DNA of 64,000 nucleotides from Aquificota bacterium (GCA_013153495.1 JAADEH010000001.1:1-64000); one strand, 5' to 3'. Shown: positions 34,604 through 44,271, counted from the stretch's first letter. Notes: generated by a model from the sequence alone, not told the origin. Numbers and translations: made by a program.

Positions 34604-36267
34604 CCTCCTATAAACCACGGACCTTCCATAATGAATATAAATCTATCTCCTGTAGCGTTTATGCTCCTTCCCATAAGGAAATTCTTATAACCAGTCCAAT
34701 CCCTAAATCTAACATTGGTAAATACAACATCCAGCTGTGTATTTTCTATAGAAAGCTTACCGGTAAGCTGTTTAAATACATTGGAGGAGTTGAAACCAAG
34801 GACCTGTATACCTCCCGATGCTTGGGTTTCCAAAGAATAATTTTTATCCATAAAGTAGATAGACGCATTCAAACCGTTGGTGTCCCACACGGCAACTACA
34901 GGGTATATATCTTTACCGCTGTTCGGGGATATCCTAATTATAAAACCGTTATATACATCTGAAGCTAAATTCGTTCGGGTTATGTTGCCATTTTGGTCGG
35001 TTGTTACGTTTAAGTTTATGCTATCACCAGTTAGGAATATAGCTTTTGAACCATTAAAATTCAGAGTCCCGATAACAGATGAGCCTGAGTTTATGTATTC
35101 AATTTCCAACCCTGTTACAGTCTTGACACTAAATATACCTGACCTACACTCATTATCTGAACCGGAGAAAACCTCCTCTAAAGAGGAGGTCAATTGTTGC
35201 TGGTCGTATGCAACTATTTGATGTGAAAGATATTCTTCAACACCTTGAAACTTTCCAATAAATAAATTTAAACCGTAAAGATTGTCAAAAACTTGGGAAT
35301 CAGAAATATTTAGAACAACTCCTGCTCCAACATAGAAATTGTCAAAATATCCCAATGTGTCGTTTACTTTGCAATACATAGGGGAAGTAAAGATTTTTAT
35401 GTCTTTATATAGTAGCTTTCCGCTGTTGTCCACATCTTTGTTTAGAGCAAGTATGAAGAAATCTCCATATCTACCAATGCCAAGCGAATCTATACTGTTA
35501 AAGTTCAAAAAGGTTACCTGTTCACCTGAAGGCAGATTAAGCGTTTGTTGTGTTACATCTCCCTTATATAAGGTTCCATCAAAATTAGCTATAAATCTAT
35601 TGAAAAAAGGTATCTGCACGAGAAGTTCCAAGGGAAGCACATCGCCAACCTCGTAAATGGGTGTTCCATCATACTCATAATAAACGGAAAGTATATCTCC
35701 GTTGAGAGAGTAGTATATAGAGTTTCTTATGTTGAGGATATATTCACCGAATGCTTGTGGGTCAAAAAGGTTATCAACATTTGTTTCAATTATACGTGCG
35801 AGTTCATTCTTTATTTGCTGTATATACGTGTCAAGATTGTTATTGTTTAAATCCTTTTCTATATTTATATTTGAGTTGAATTTAAAATCTGGAAGTGAAA
35901 TTTTACCTATACTTTGACTTGTATTTAACACCTGTAAAAGTGCGGTTATGGTGCTTACTCTTACATCCAATATCCCCGAAGAGTTTTCAACTAAATCCAC
36001 CGGTGTTACTATGTATTTACCTTCTCGCATAACTACATCGCCTAAAATAAGGTTACCTATTTTGAAAACAACAGTATCACCGGGTAAAAACTCAAATTCT
36101 CCGTTTGGTCCTGTCTTTCCTCTAAGATTACTTGATGTTATATACTCTAAATTTTCAACAGGAGGGTCTATAAAGTATCCTACCTTTGACTGTATGTCTG
36201 AATTGTCATTACCGCCACCACAACCAAACAGTATAAATGATACCAATAATAGTGCTAATACCTTCAT
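34600..36267 (-). CDS. large surface lipoprotein of unknown function
   Basis: 555 aa. Signal peptide with lipobox (FILFGC, lipidated Cys about 16). The first ~130 residues follow a pattern seen in surface lipoproteins and adhesin-like proteins of many bacteria: VGYFIDPPVENLEY, GPNGEFEFLPGDTVVFKIGNL, TPVDLVENS, then VSTITALLQVLNTS. The rest is low in recognisable motifs and rich in Asn, Ser and Ile. The gene is visibly more AT-rich than its neighbours, which suggests acquisition by transfer. Exact role unknown. Confidence 0.7.
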   Translation of the reverse strand: MKVLALLLVSFILFGCGGGNDNSDIQSKVGYFIDPPVENLEYITSSNLRGKTGPNGEFEFLPGDTVVFKIGNLILGDVVMREGKYIVTPVDLVENSSGILDVRVSTITALLQVLNTSQSIGKISLPDFKFNSNINIEKDLNNNNLDTYIQQIKNELARIIETNVDNLFDPQAFGEYILNIRNSIYYSLNGDILSVYYEYDGTPIYEVGDVLPLELLVQIPFFNRFIANFDGTLYKGDVTQQTLNLPSGEQVTFLNFNSIDSLGIGRYGDFFILALNKDVDNSGKLLYKDIKIFTSPMYCKVNDTLGYFDNFYVGAGVVLNISDSQVFDNLYGLNLFIGKFQGVEEYLSHQIVAYDQQQLTSSLEEVFSGSDNECRSGIFSVKTVTGLEIEYINSGSSVIGTLNFNGSKAIFLTGDSINLNVTTDQNGNITRTNLASDVYNGFIIRISPNSGKDIYPVVAVWDTNGLNASIYFMDKNYSLETQASGGIQVLGFNSSNVFKQLTGKLSIENTQLDVVFTNVRFRDWTGYKNFLMGRSINATGDRFIFIMEGPWFIGG

Positions 36268-36331
36268 TGTGGTGTCCTCCGTGGCTAAACTTACACTTCT
36301 GGGTAAATTATAATGAGATAAACCTTGAATT

Positions 36332-36847
36332 TCAAGATGTTAAGTATTCATTTTTATACCTTACATAGTTTTCTGCGGACTCTTTTATGAGTTCTATCTC
36401 CTCTTCTCTTAGGTCTCTGATTATCTTGGCTGGGACACCTGCAACGAGGACTCCCGAGGGTATTTTTTTGTTGGGAGTAACGAGCGCTCCCGCTCCTACG
36501 AGGACAAAATCCTCTATCTCCACACCGTCCATTATTATGGCACCCATGCCTACGAGTATGTTGTTTCCGAGTGTGCAACCGTGGAGTATTACCCTGTGTC
36601 CTACCGTTACGTTATCCCCTATTACCGTAGGATGCGTGTCGTGGGTTACGTGAACCACCGAGTTGTCCTGAATGTTGGTTCTCCTGCCTATCCTTATGTA
36701 GTTTACGTCTCCCCTGACAACGCTTCCGAACCATACGCTCGAGTCTTCCCCTATTTCCACGTCGCCTATGACGAACACGTTGTCGGACAGGTAAACGCTG
36801 GGGTGTATTTTGGGGAATATTCCTCTATAAGGTTTTATCACTGCCAT
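36332..36847 (-). CDS. gamma-carbonic anhydrase/YrdA-PaaY family hexapeptide protein
   Basis: 171 aa left-handed beta-helix trimer. Hexapeptide repeats run from about 20 to 135 (DVEIGEDSSVWFGSVVRGDVNYIRIG). Zn-ligand histidines sit in VVHVTHDTHPTVIG and VTVGHRVILHGC. Such proteins may hydrate CO2, but many family members show no activity; function is uncertain. TATAAT (36856-36861) ends 8 nt before the ATG. Confidence 0.88.
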   Translation of the reverse strand: MAVIKPYRGIFPKIHPSVYLSDNVFVIGDVEIGEDSSVWFGSVVRGDVNYIRIGRRTNIQDNSVVHVTHDTHPTVIGDNVTVGHRVILHGCTLGNNILVGMGAIIMDGVEIEDFVLVGAGALVTPNKKIPSGVLVAGVPAKIIRDLREEEIELIKESAENYVRYKNEYLTS

Positions 36848-36862
36848 GTTTTTAGATTATAT

Positions 36863-37087
36863 CTACCTACCTGCGGTTTTAATAAGTCCGAGCTTTTTCA
36901 TGTGCTTCCTTGCCCAGAAAAATCCGCTGACCGACATGACTATCAGCGTAATCAGCAGAGCAAGAGGCAACGCCACGCCTTCGTTGACCCTGTTGAGGGT
37001 GTCCCACAGAAAGAGGAAAAGGAGATAAAAACCGTATAGGACGAAAAGAAACGAGATAACCTGCCAGACCTTTCTCAAAAATTCCAT
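36863..37087 (-). CDS. 74-aa two-helix membrane protein
   Basis: Two transmembrane segments (about 8-30 and 38-58) with a basic C-terminus (ARKHMKKLGLIKTAGR). It lies 7 nt after the antiporter gene, so it is probably co-transcribed. It lacks the EIGKHFL motif of the window's micro-cassette proteins and has no tiny follower gene. Not recognised. Confidence 0.65.
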   Translation of the reverse strand: MEFLRKVWQVISFLFVLYGFYLLFLFLWDTLNRVNEGVALPLALLITLIVMSVSGFFWARKHMKKLGLIKTAGR

Positions 37088-37094
37088 GGGAGTA

Positions 37095-38321
37095 TTATAA
37101 GGTTGTCTTTATCTCTCCTGCTTTGAATAGAGCAAATCGGGAAAGTATAGGTCCTATAAGCTCGTGAATGACAGTAGAACCTATTACCACATTAACGAGG
37201 GTAGAGGCATACTCCCTGAGAGCGTCGTTCTGGGAAGCCAAGAGAGCCAATCCTATAACTATTCCTCCCTGGGGGAATAAGGCAAAGGCTATGTATTTTT
37301 TAACATTCTCGGGTGCTTCCGATACATGACCTCCTAAGTATGAGCCTACATACTTACCTGCAAACCTGCTCCCCACATAAAGCAGTATTAGAGGAAAGTG
37401 CTCTATAAGGACTTTAAGCTCCAGGTAAGCGGAACCTACTACAAAGAAAGCGGTGAAAAGTATGTCCTCTATGTAGTTTTCCAAAGGTTCGCGGAACCTT
37501 TCGTTATCGTGGGTCATGTTCACCAGGGCTATTCCCGTAGTCATCGTAGCCAGCAGTTCATCTACCCCTGCGGTTTTTGCGACAGAAAAAACTATAAAAA
37601 GAACACCGAAGGTAAGCGTAACTATCTCCTTCCTCTCCTGAGCGAACTTCCCCAAGAGGTGCATAGAGGCACCGCCTATCACGCCTAAGAGGACAGCACC
37701 GAATACCTGATAAAGGAGACTCCCCAGGGATGCTGTAAGACTCAAACCAGCACCCAATAGACTGATAGCCAAGGAGTATCCTACGGTGAAGTTTATTATG
37801 CCTGTTATGTCGTCGAGAGCGGTTACTCCCAGAATGGTGGTGGTTAGAGGTCCCCTTGCCTTATACTGGTGCATGACTGCGAGGGTAGAAGCTGGGTCCG
37901 TGGGAGATGCCAGCGAACCAAACAGTAAAGCCACCGCCACTGCGGTTGTTAGACTCTCCCCTTCAAAGAGAACTAAAAATATACCGACCGCTACGGAAAC
38001 GGTTATGAAGGCAAGTTCAGCCTCACCGATAGTTATAAATAGAATTTTCTTGCCCAAAGTTCTGAGCTTTTTAAGTGTGAGAGAGGAACCTATTAGGAAG
38101 GTTATTACGGAAAGGCTTGCGTGGGTAAGCAGGTCGGAACTCTCAAGAAAGTTTTTGTCTATTACTCCCAAAAGGGACGGACTCATCAAAACTCCTGCGA
38201 GGATGTATCCGCTGACACGGGGAAGCTTCATCCACTCTGCTAAATTTCCGAAGAGGTATCCTGTCAATAAGATAAGACCGAGCTGGAGTAGTATGTAAAC
38301 TTCATTTTGGATAGACATCAA
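37095..38321 (-). CDS. CPA2-type cation:proton antiporter
   Basis: 408 aa, about 12 helices. The NhaA/CPA2-like core has LFGSLASPTDPAST and GVTALDDITGI, the latter carrying the essential Asp-Asp ion site. No TrkA-N regulatory tail, so it is the short form. Na+/H+ or K+/H+ exchange. It overlaps the VWA gene by 4 nt, in one minus-strand transcript. Confidence 0.88.
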   Translation of the reverse strand: MMSIQNEVYILLQLGLILLTGYLFGNLAEWMKLPRVSGYILAGVLMSPSLLGVIDKNFLESSDLLTHASLSVITFLIGSSLTLKKLRTLGKKILFITIGEAELAFITVSVAVGIFLVLFEGESLTTAVAVALLFGSLASPTDPASTLAVMHQYKARGPLTTTILGVTALDDITGIINFTVGYSLAISLLGAGLSLTASLGSLLYQVFGAVLLGVIGGASMHLLGKFAQERKEIVTLTFGVLFIVFSVAKTAGVDELLATMTTGIALVNMTHDNERFREPLENYIEDILFTAFFVVGSAYLELKVLIEHFPLILLYVGSRFAGKYVGSYLGGHVSEAPENVKKYIAFALFPQGGIVIGLALLASQNDALREYASTLVNVVIGSTVIHELIGPILSRFALFKAGEIKTTL

Positions 38322-40192
38322 TTTACGGATATAAGCCTTTTGAGCTGGTTCTCAACCACAAAGGAGAAGGCAGAGGGAAGCTTGGAAACGTCCTCTACGC
38401 TTATTCCCGTTCTGTCGAAGTATTCCTTTACCATTCTGGTGGCTTCACCTACTCCAACACCCACTATGGGGAATTTCTGCTTCATCTGAAGTATGAAGGC
38501 TTTTAGGTCCTCTCCCCTCAAGCCTCTGGTCGGTTCTCCGTCGGTGAAGAGTATGAGAATTCCCTTTCTATGGGTTTTCTTTACGTATAGCTCCAAGGAT
38601 TCAAGACCTATGCTGACTGCCTTACCGAGGTCCGTTCCTCCTCCTGCGGAGGATAGGAGTTCCATTATCTTAGCCTTGGAGGTTCGGTAATCTTCTTCGA
38701 AGCCTTTGAGTTCGTAAACGTTGTCGTTGAACACCTTTATGGAAAAGGGCATACCTAACTTATCGAGGACTTCGGACACGAGCAGTAAGGAACGAACAGC
38801 GTTCAGTATTTTCTCTTCCTTCTTCATGGAGGTCGATATGTCTATGAGGAGTTCGAAGGCAAGCTCTTTTCTTTCGGGAATTTCCCTTCGGGTGTATATC
38901 CTTCCTCTTTTGATGGGAACTTCGGTGGGTAGCTTTTTGAAGTTGAGCCTCTTTCCCGAAAAGTATCCTCCTCCCCAGCTTTCCTCTTCCTGCGGGAGAA
39001 GGTTGTCAAACTTCCTCTTGAAGTGCTCCACATAGGGGAGAATGCTCTTCATAAGGAGCCTATACTTTTTGAACTCATCTTCCGTAAGACCGTGTTCCTT
39101 TTTATACTTTCTGTCTGTATCGGAAAGTTCCTGGTCCTGGAGTTCTTGCTTTTTCAGGGCATTTGAAGCTGAGCCTTCCTCTTCCCAACCTTTGAAGAGG
39201 AAAGTTAGGAAACCTCTGTGCTCTATGTCCACTTCGAGGGTTTTGGGCAGGAAGTTCTGAAGGAAGTTTATGTCCCTTTCGAGCATGTCCAAGTAGCTCA
39301 TCTGTTTGACGTAGTCTTTCATCCAGTCCTGCATGGAGCTTAGGGCTTTTAGTATCTGCTTTCTCTCGGTTTCTGGAATGTCGGTGGAGTTTTTGTCTTT
39401 GTATTCTCGGACCACTTCCTGATACTTTTCGGGGAGTTTTTTTAGTATGTCGGTCATTATCCTGCCACGGTGGGCGTCGTCTCTCTTCTTGCCTTTGGCT
39501 TCGTCTATGAGGAGGTCTATGTAGTTAAGCTCTTTCGCTTCGTCCACGAGGACTCTGAACTTGGGCCAGAGGTCTTCCATTACTATGTCGTAGGCGGTTT
39601 GGTGGTCTTTCTCCCTTATGTATTCGTAAAAGCTCTTTTCCATGCTGGTTATGTAGTGCTTTATCTCTTGGGAGAAGGGTGGTTCCTCTCCTATCCAGCG
39701 ATAGACCAGTCCGAGAGCGAGCTGATGGTGGGGATAGTTGGCGTTTATGTTCGATAGGAGTTCTTTAAGTCTTGCTTTCAGGCTGAAGACGGAAGAGGGT
39801 ATGTCCTCTACGAGCCTTTCGTCCGCTTTGAGGGTCTCGAGCACCGATAGCAAAACCACGAAAGAGGTGGGAACGTATCCCGCTCTGAAAACCTCTCTCT
39901 GTCCGAGTCTCCAGTGTGGAAAGTGGGTGGTAAGCAGGTAGCTTATTTCGTGCCGAACGGAGTTGACGGTCCAATCGTCGGTTTTTCTCAGGAATTCCAC
40001 CACATTAAAGACGACTCCTCTGGGTCTCTTTATGCCCGGGGGTATGTCGTCAACCTCTCCCCTTGCCCACATTTCTATCATGGGTAGGTATTTGGGGTCC
40101 CAGCCTGCTCCCCAACCTTCGTATGAGGGCTGGACTTCTATGTCGAACTCGTCTTCGAGTAGTTTGGATATTACTTTCCACCTTTCTTTCAT
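38318..40192 (-). CDS. VWA-domain protein (CbbO/NorD-like)
   Basis: 624 aa soluble protein. The long helical N-terminal region (about 1-430) is family-specific. The C-terminal von Willebrand A domain has a metal-ion site: LLIDISTSMKKEE (DxSxS), then GGGTDLGKA and FTDGEPTR. Such proteins act with a MoxR/CbbQ AAA+ ATPase to remodel metalloenzymes (nitric oxide reductase, Rubisco). No AAA+ partner is in the neighbourhood, so the client is unknown. Confidence 0.78.
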   Translation of the reverse strand: MKERWKVISKLLEDEFDIEVQPSYEGWGAGWDPKYLPMIEMWARGEVDDIPPGIKRPRGVVFNVVEFLRKTDDWTVNSVRHEISYLLTTHFPHWRLGQREVFRAGYVPTSFVVLLSVLETLKADERLVEDIPSSVFSLKARLKELLSNINANYPHHQLALGLVYRWIGEEPPFSQEIKHYITSMEKSFYEYIREKDHQTAYDIVMEDLWPKFRVLVDEAKELNYIDLLIDEAKGKKRDDAHRGRIMTDILKKLPEKYQEVVREYKDKNSTDIPETERKQILKALSSMQDWMKDYVKQMSYLDMLERDINFLQNFLPKTLEVDIEHRGFLTFLFKGWEEEGSASNALKKQELQDQELSDTDRKYKKEHGLTEDEFKKYRLLMKSILPYVEHFKRKFDNLLPQEEESWGGGYFSGKRLNFKKLPTEVPIKRGRIYTRREIPERKELAFELLIDISTSMKKEEKILNAVRSLLLVSEVLDKLGMPFSIKVFNDNVYELKGFEEDYRTSKAKIMELLSSAGGGTDLGKAVSIGLESLELYVKKTHRKGILILFTDGEPTRGLRGEDLKAFILQMKQKFPIVGVGVGEATRMVKEYFDRTGISVEDVSKLPSAFSFVVENQLKRLISVN

Positions 40193-40229
40193 GGTTTTTA
40201 ATCTACCGCCGAAGGCGGTCCTTTCAATG

Positions 40230-40766
40230 CTACTCCTCAGCCTTCTTAAGTTTCAGCTTCTTATAGACTTGCTTGAACTCCCTGCCTATGGGTTTGCGCT
40301 TGGTGAACTTCACAAACTCGAAGTAGCTTTTTTCCATGAGGACGTAGGTTATTCCGAGGGCTATGAGCAGAACCGCATATCCTATGAGGTCCGTGTAGGA
40401 GAAGCGATGCTCGAACATGGCTATGACTATTTCCCGCACGACGAAGACTATTCCCGCTTCGAGCATCTGGCGTTTTCGGATGCGTTTGTATTCGATTACG
40501 TCGAGGAAGACTCTAAACAGCTCTATGAGGACAAAAAAGTTGAGTATGTTCTTTATGAGTATCTTGAAGGCTTCTTCGTGCTCGAGTTTGAACTCCCCTT
40601 CCATTATGTGGGTGGCGAATAATCTCAGGTCGTAGAGGATTATGAGTATGGCGAGAATGAGGGTGAGGATTATTATGGGGACGGTTATTATGACGAGGAA
40701 GTTTACCACCTTGTTGTAGAAGTTGAAGGCTCTCTTTGAGAAGCTGTCCATGGATTGGGGTTTCAT
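40230..40766 (-). CDS. PsiE-like membrane protein
   Basis: 178 aa, four membrane helices (VVNFLVIITVPIIILTLILA; ILNFFVLIELFRVFLDVIEY; AGIVFVVREIVIAM; LIGYAVLLIALGITYVLME). The layout and the FRVFLDVIEYKRI/REIVI segments match phosphate-starvation-inducible PsiE family proteins. Function undefined. Basic tail KQVYKKLKLKKAEE. Confidence 0.75.
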   Translation of the reverse strand: MKPQSMDSFSKRAFNFYNKVVNFLVIITVPIIILTLILAILIILYDLRLFATHIMEGEFKLEHEEAFKILIKNILNFFVLIELFRVFLDVIEYKRIRKRQMLEAGIVFVVREIVIAMFEHRFSYTDLIGYAVLLIALGITYVLMEKSYFEFVKFTKRKPIGREFKQVYKKLKLKKAEE

Positions 40767-40794
40767 GGGAAAACATTTTACTTTATGGGAGTTT

Positions 40795-41730
40795 TCAGGG
40801 AGCTTTTATCTCCAGCCTGTGTGCTCTGCCCACGAGCTTGGGAAATTCCATTATTCCCTTCTCTTCCATAAACTTTTCTATGCCCTTTATTATCTTCAGA
40901 GGTGCTAAGGGGTCGTAGAAGTTTGCGGTTCCTACTTGGATTGCGGAGGCTCCCGCATAGATGTGCTCGAGGGCGTCTTCGTAGGTGGTTATTCCTCCCA
41001 CTCCTATTATTGGCACGGCGAAGCCGTATTTTTCAAAAACCTGCCATATCATACGCACCGCTATGGGAAGGATTGCGGGTCCCGAAAGTCCTCCGGTTTT
41101 GGTGGAAAGCTCTGGTCTCTCTTTGTGGACGTTTATCCTCATGCCAAGAAGGGTGTTTATGAGCACGAGTCCGTCCGCTCCCGCATCTATGCAAACTTTG
41201 GCAAATTCGGTTATGTCCGTTACGTTGGGTGAGAGTTTGACCAGAAGGGGTTTTTTTATATTCTTTTTTATGCTTTCAACGAGGTTTCCTAAGACTTTTG
41301 GGTCGTGCCCGAAGACTATCCCTCCCTTTTTTACGTTGGGGCAGGAGACGTTAAGCTCGTAGGCGACCACCTTGGGAGCGCTTTCTAAGGCTAAGCAGAC
41401 CTCTACATACTCCTCCTCGGTTTCTCCGAAGACGTTGGCTATGAAGTGGGTGTCTATCTTTTCAATTTCAGGATAGAGTTCCTTTAAGAACTTCTCCACT
41501 CCGGGGTTTTGCAGTCCTATGGAGTTTAGCATTCCGCATGGGGTTTCCACTATTCGGGGCGTCTCGTTCCCGAGGCGGGGTCTGAGGGATATTCCTTTGG
41601 TTACAACCGCTCCGAGCTTGGAGACATCGTATATCTCTCTCGCTTCGAGTCCGTATCCGAAAGTCCCGCTTGCCACCCAGACGGGGTTCTTGAATTTTAT
41701 TCCGAAGAGTTCAATGGAGAGGTCGGGCAT
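40795..41730 (-). CDS. pyrD: dihydroorotate dehydrogenase, class 1B catalytic subunit
   Basis: 311 aa FMN enzyme oxidising dihydroorotate to orotate in pyrimidine synthesis. The active-site base is a Cys ([14 protein letters not shown]), which marks class 1. NTLLGM and [25 protein letters not shown] are the FMN/phosphate segments. Class 1B normally needs PyrK (FAD/2Fe-2S); none is adjacent. It abuts the restriction enzyme gene (shared base at 41730). Confidence 0.93.
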   Translation of the reverse strand: MPDLSIELFGIKFKNPVWVASGTFGYGLEAREIYDVSKLGAVVTKGISLRPRLGNETPRIVETPCGMLNSIGLQNPGVEKFLKELYPEIEKIDTHFIANVFGETEEEYVEVCLALESAPKVVAYELNVSCPNVKKGGIVFGHDPKVLGNLVESIKKNIKKPLLVKLSPNVTDITEFAKVCIDAGADGLVLINTLLGMRINVHKERPELSTKTGGLSGPAILPIAVRMIWQVFEKYGFAVPIIGVGGITTYEDALEHIYAGASAIQVGTANFYDPLAPLKIIKGIEKFMEEKGIMEFPKLVGRAHRLEIKAP

Positions 41731-42410
41731 TAGGGAATACCTCCTAACTCCTCTAAGGCTCTTCTGATATCTTCAATAACTTCCTGATTATATATATCCT
41801 TCTTTCCGCCCTTCTTAACTGAAAAGACTACAAATGCTTTACCTCCTACTTCCCTCTCAAATTTATTGTGGCTTTCCTTGAGCCAAGATAACCAGTTGTG
41901 TATCTCAGGTGTTTGGTTATAAGTTATGGGCTTTATCTGAATGCCTATGTATCCTTTCTTTGCTTTGATGTAAAAGTCTATATTGTATCTCCTATCCCAC
42001 TCATCAGGTGCAGGCTCAATCTTTATACCGAGGACACTTTCCAGTAAACCGTAAATAGTTTCCTTCTCCGTTATGTAGCCCTCGTAGGTTCTTTTAAATA
42101 TAAGGTCTCTTATGTAATTTTTACAGTCATCTTCAGAAATTTCTTCAATTTCTTTTTTCATAACCTCGTGTATTTTTTTACACAACTCACTTCCTATCCA
42201 GTCTAAGTATTCGTCTATTGTTAGGTTTTTAATGTGTTTCTTCATCTCTTCAAATTTTTTTGGTTTTACATTTTGCTTGTAAAAACTAATCCAATCATCT
42301 AATCTTTTAGGTTGGCACTTCCTTATTTCTTCCGATACCTTGCCTACATACTTTGGTCTGTTGAATTGCCATCTGTTCGTAGCTATGTTGAGTATCCACT
42401 CCTTAGCCAC
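41730..42410 (-). CDS. MjaI-type restriction endonuclease (predicted CTAG)
   Basis: 226 aa. The opening [21 protein letters not shown] is characteristic of MjaI-family type II restriction enzymes, which recognise CTAG. A nuclease core is suggested by [19 protein letters not shown] (Asp ... Gln-x-Lys, a variant PD-D/ExK centre). It overlaps the methyltransferase gene by 8 nt. The pair is AT-rich relative to neighbours, a sign of horizontal transfer. CTAG is almost absent from the window, which supports the specificity. Confidence 0.82.
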   Translation of the reverse strand: MAKEWILNIATNRWQFNRPKYVGKVSEEIRKCQPKRLDDWISFYKQNVKPKKFEEMKKHIKNLTIDEYLDWIGSELCKKIHEVMKKEIEEISEDDCKNYIRDLIFKRTYEGYITEKETIYGLLESVLGIKIEPAPDEWDRRYNIDFYIKAKKGYIGIQIKPITYNQTPEIHNWLSWLKESHNKFEREVGGKAFVVFSVKKGGKKDIYNQEVIEDIRRALEELGGIP

Positions 42411-43614
42411 TTATAGCCTCCAAAAACTTCCTCTTATAACCAAACTCCATTCCCTCATCCACCTCTGCCAAACCCATCTGGAGCATCTTCCTATTTATAA
42501 AAATCTTATTCTTGAGATAAACGTAAGCTAAAACTTCTCCGTTGTTAATAGTCTTTACACTCTCATCAAACTTCAAGAACACCTTTTTGCCTAAGACGTA
42601 TTCCTCCAAATACTTTCTTGCTTCCTCTTTTTTGTCTTCTAAAACTCTAACTCCCAAAAGCTTCACCTTAAGCCCTGTATCTAGCAAAAGAGAGTTTTCC
42701 GATAGGACTTTTACCACTTTGTAGAGGTTTTCTTTGCCAAATCTTAATTTTTTCTCATCAAAGACAGGCTTTGCGTCCTTTATTTTCGGAGTATAAAAGA
42801 CCTCCTTCGGAGGTAGTTCTTCCTTTCTTTTGTAAATGTTTAAGTTAAGAGAGCCTACCTTTTCCCTTATTATCTGAATAAAGTCAGGATTTATTTCGTA
42901 TCCTATCGCATTCCTCCCCAACTCTAAGGCAACTTTAAGGGTAGTTCCGCTCCCTGCAAAGGGGTCCAAGACGGTATCTCCTACAAAGGAAAACATCTTT
43001 ATGAGTCTTCTCGGAAGCTCATCCGGGAATACAGCCTCGTGGTTTATCTGTCTTGCTCCTCCAAAGTTCCAGTGTCCCGAAAAGTATTCCTTCCACTCTT
43101 CTTTAGAGAGCTTGGACTTTTCTTTAATTTCTTTGCTTACTTTTCTCTTCCCTTGCTTTTTAAATATCAGTATAAACTCGTAATCTATTTCCACAATCCC
43201 GTTGGGCGGGTAGGGGAAACTTCCCATAACGGTTGCCCCACCCGTGGTGTTCATGGTGGTCTTTTTCTGCCAGATTATAGCTCCCATGTAATCAAAGCCT
43301 ATATCTTCGCACATAGATATGACTTCTGAGTGCAAGGGTATCACCTTATACCTTCCATAAACCACGCTTCTTGCAAACTGGTCTCCTATGTTCACGCACA
43401 TTCTGGAGCCGGGTTTTAGGACTCTGAAGCATTCGGAGAACACCCTGTAAAGGTCTTTCAGGTATTCGTGCAAACTCTGTCCGTAGCCTATTTGGTTCTC
43501 TACTCCGTAGTCTTTTATATGCCAGTAAGGAGGAGAGGTTACCACGAGGTCTATACTTTCCCTCTCAAGCTCAGCCATGGAGCGGGAGTCTGCTACATAC
43601 AAGAGGGCATTCAA
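42403..43614 (-). CDS. beta-class DNA methyltransferase (MjaI-type, m4C) with C-terminal nuclease-like OB domain
   Basis: 403 aa from a TTG at 43614. This start overlaps the queC stop (TTGA), has GGAGGGG 8 nt upstream, and is preferred to the ATG at 43659, which would overlap queC by 49 nt. TSPPYWH (26-32, motif IV) precedes the AdoMet motif DPFAGSGTT, the beta-class order of N4-cytosine and some N6-adenine enzymes. The last ~110 residues (TGLKVKLLGVRVLE, AYVYLKNKIFINRKMLQMGLAEVDE) look like a staphylococcal-nuclease fold. Protects the host from the adjacent endonuclease. Confidence 0.85.
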   Translation of the reverse strand: MNALLYVADSRSMAELERESIDLVVTSPPYWHIKDYGVENQIGYGQSLHEYLKDLYRVFSECFRVLKPGSRMCVNIGDQFARSVVYGRYKVIPLHSEVISMCEDIGFDYMGAIIWQKKTTMNTTGGATVMGSFPYPPNGIVEIDYEFILIFKKQGKRKVSKEIKEKSKLSKEEWKEYFSGHWNFGGARQINHEAVFPDELPRRLIKMFSFVGDTVLDPFAGSGTTLKVALELGRNAIGYEINPDFIQIIREKVGSLNLNIYKRKEELPPKEVFYTPKIKDAKPVFDEKKLRFGKENLYKVVKVLSENSLLLDTGLKVKLLGVRVLEDKKEEARKYLEEYVLGKKVFLKFDESVKTINNGEVLAYVYLKNKIFINRKMLQMGLAEVDEGMEFGYKRKFLEAISG

Positions 43615-44258
43615 ACTATCCCCTCCAGCGCTTCCTTTCTCTGGATACATGTGGGACACTCTCCGCAGGGTGGTTCAGTTCCCCTGTAGCAGGAGTATGT
43701 TTTGTCGTAAGGAACTCCCAAACTCTTGCCCAGCAAGGCTATTTCCCTTTTGGTCATTCCCAAAAAGGGTGCCCACACCTGAATTCTGACCTTTTTCTTG
43801 GCGGTTAGCACCGAGCCTGCGTTTATGGCTGCTTCCGCAGAGGCTATAAACTCCGGTCTGCAGTCGGGATAGGGCGTGTCCAGAGCATGGACACCTATAC
43901 CTATGGTTTCTATCTCCAGAAAGTCCGCAAAGGCGGATGCTATGGCGAGGAAGTTAAGGTTTCTCATAGGAACGGTGGTTATGGGTGGTTCGTCGGTGGG
44001 ATACTCTCCTTGGGGGACTTCCACATTTTCGTCAATTAGAGCGGAACCTTTTATGCTTCTGTAAATAGGCATTTCCACTATTATGTGGTCCTCCACCTTC
44101 GCAAGTTTTGCAAGAACCTTTGCGTATTTAAGCTCGACCCTGTGCCTCTGTCCGTAATCGAAGGATATAGCCCAGACTTTGCCAAATTCTTTCTTGGCAA
44201 GCCACAGGAGTGTAGCGGAGTCCATACCTCCCGAAAGGAGAATTATCGCTTTCTTCAT
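43611..44258 (-). CDS. queC: 7-cyano-7-deazaguanine (preQ0) synthase
   Basis: 215 aa. It converts CDG to preQ0 with ammonia and ATP. PP-loop LLSGGMDSATLLW and the zinc site CYRGTEPPCGECPTC are clear. ATG at 44258 fits the family N-terminus (MKKAIILLSGG); a GTG at 44282 would add eight residues and overlap the upstream gene. Its stop overlaps the methyltransferase start. Confidence 0.95.
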   Translation of the reverse strand: MKKAIILLSGGMDSATLLWLAKKEFGKVWAISFDYGQRHRVELKYAKVLAKLAKVEDHIIVEMPIYRSIKGSALIDENVEVPQGEYPTDEPPITTVPMRNLNFLAIASAFADFLEIETIGIGVHALDTPYPDCRPEFIASAEAAINAGSVLTAKKKVRIQVWAPFLGMTKREIALLGKSLGVPYDKTYSCYRGTEPPCGECPTCIQRKEALEGIV

Positions 44259-44271
44259 AGAGTTAATTCTA

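Noticed and set aside
36863-37087. 74-aa two-helix protein as another micro-cassette member
   Set aside because: It lacks the EIGKHFL-type opening motif and has no overlapping one-helix gene after it.
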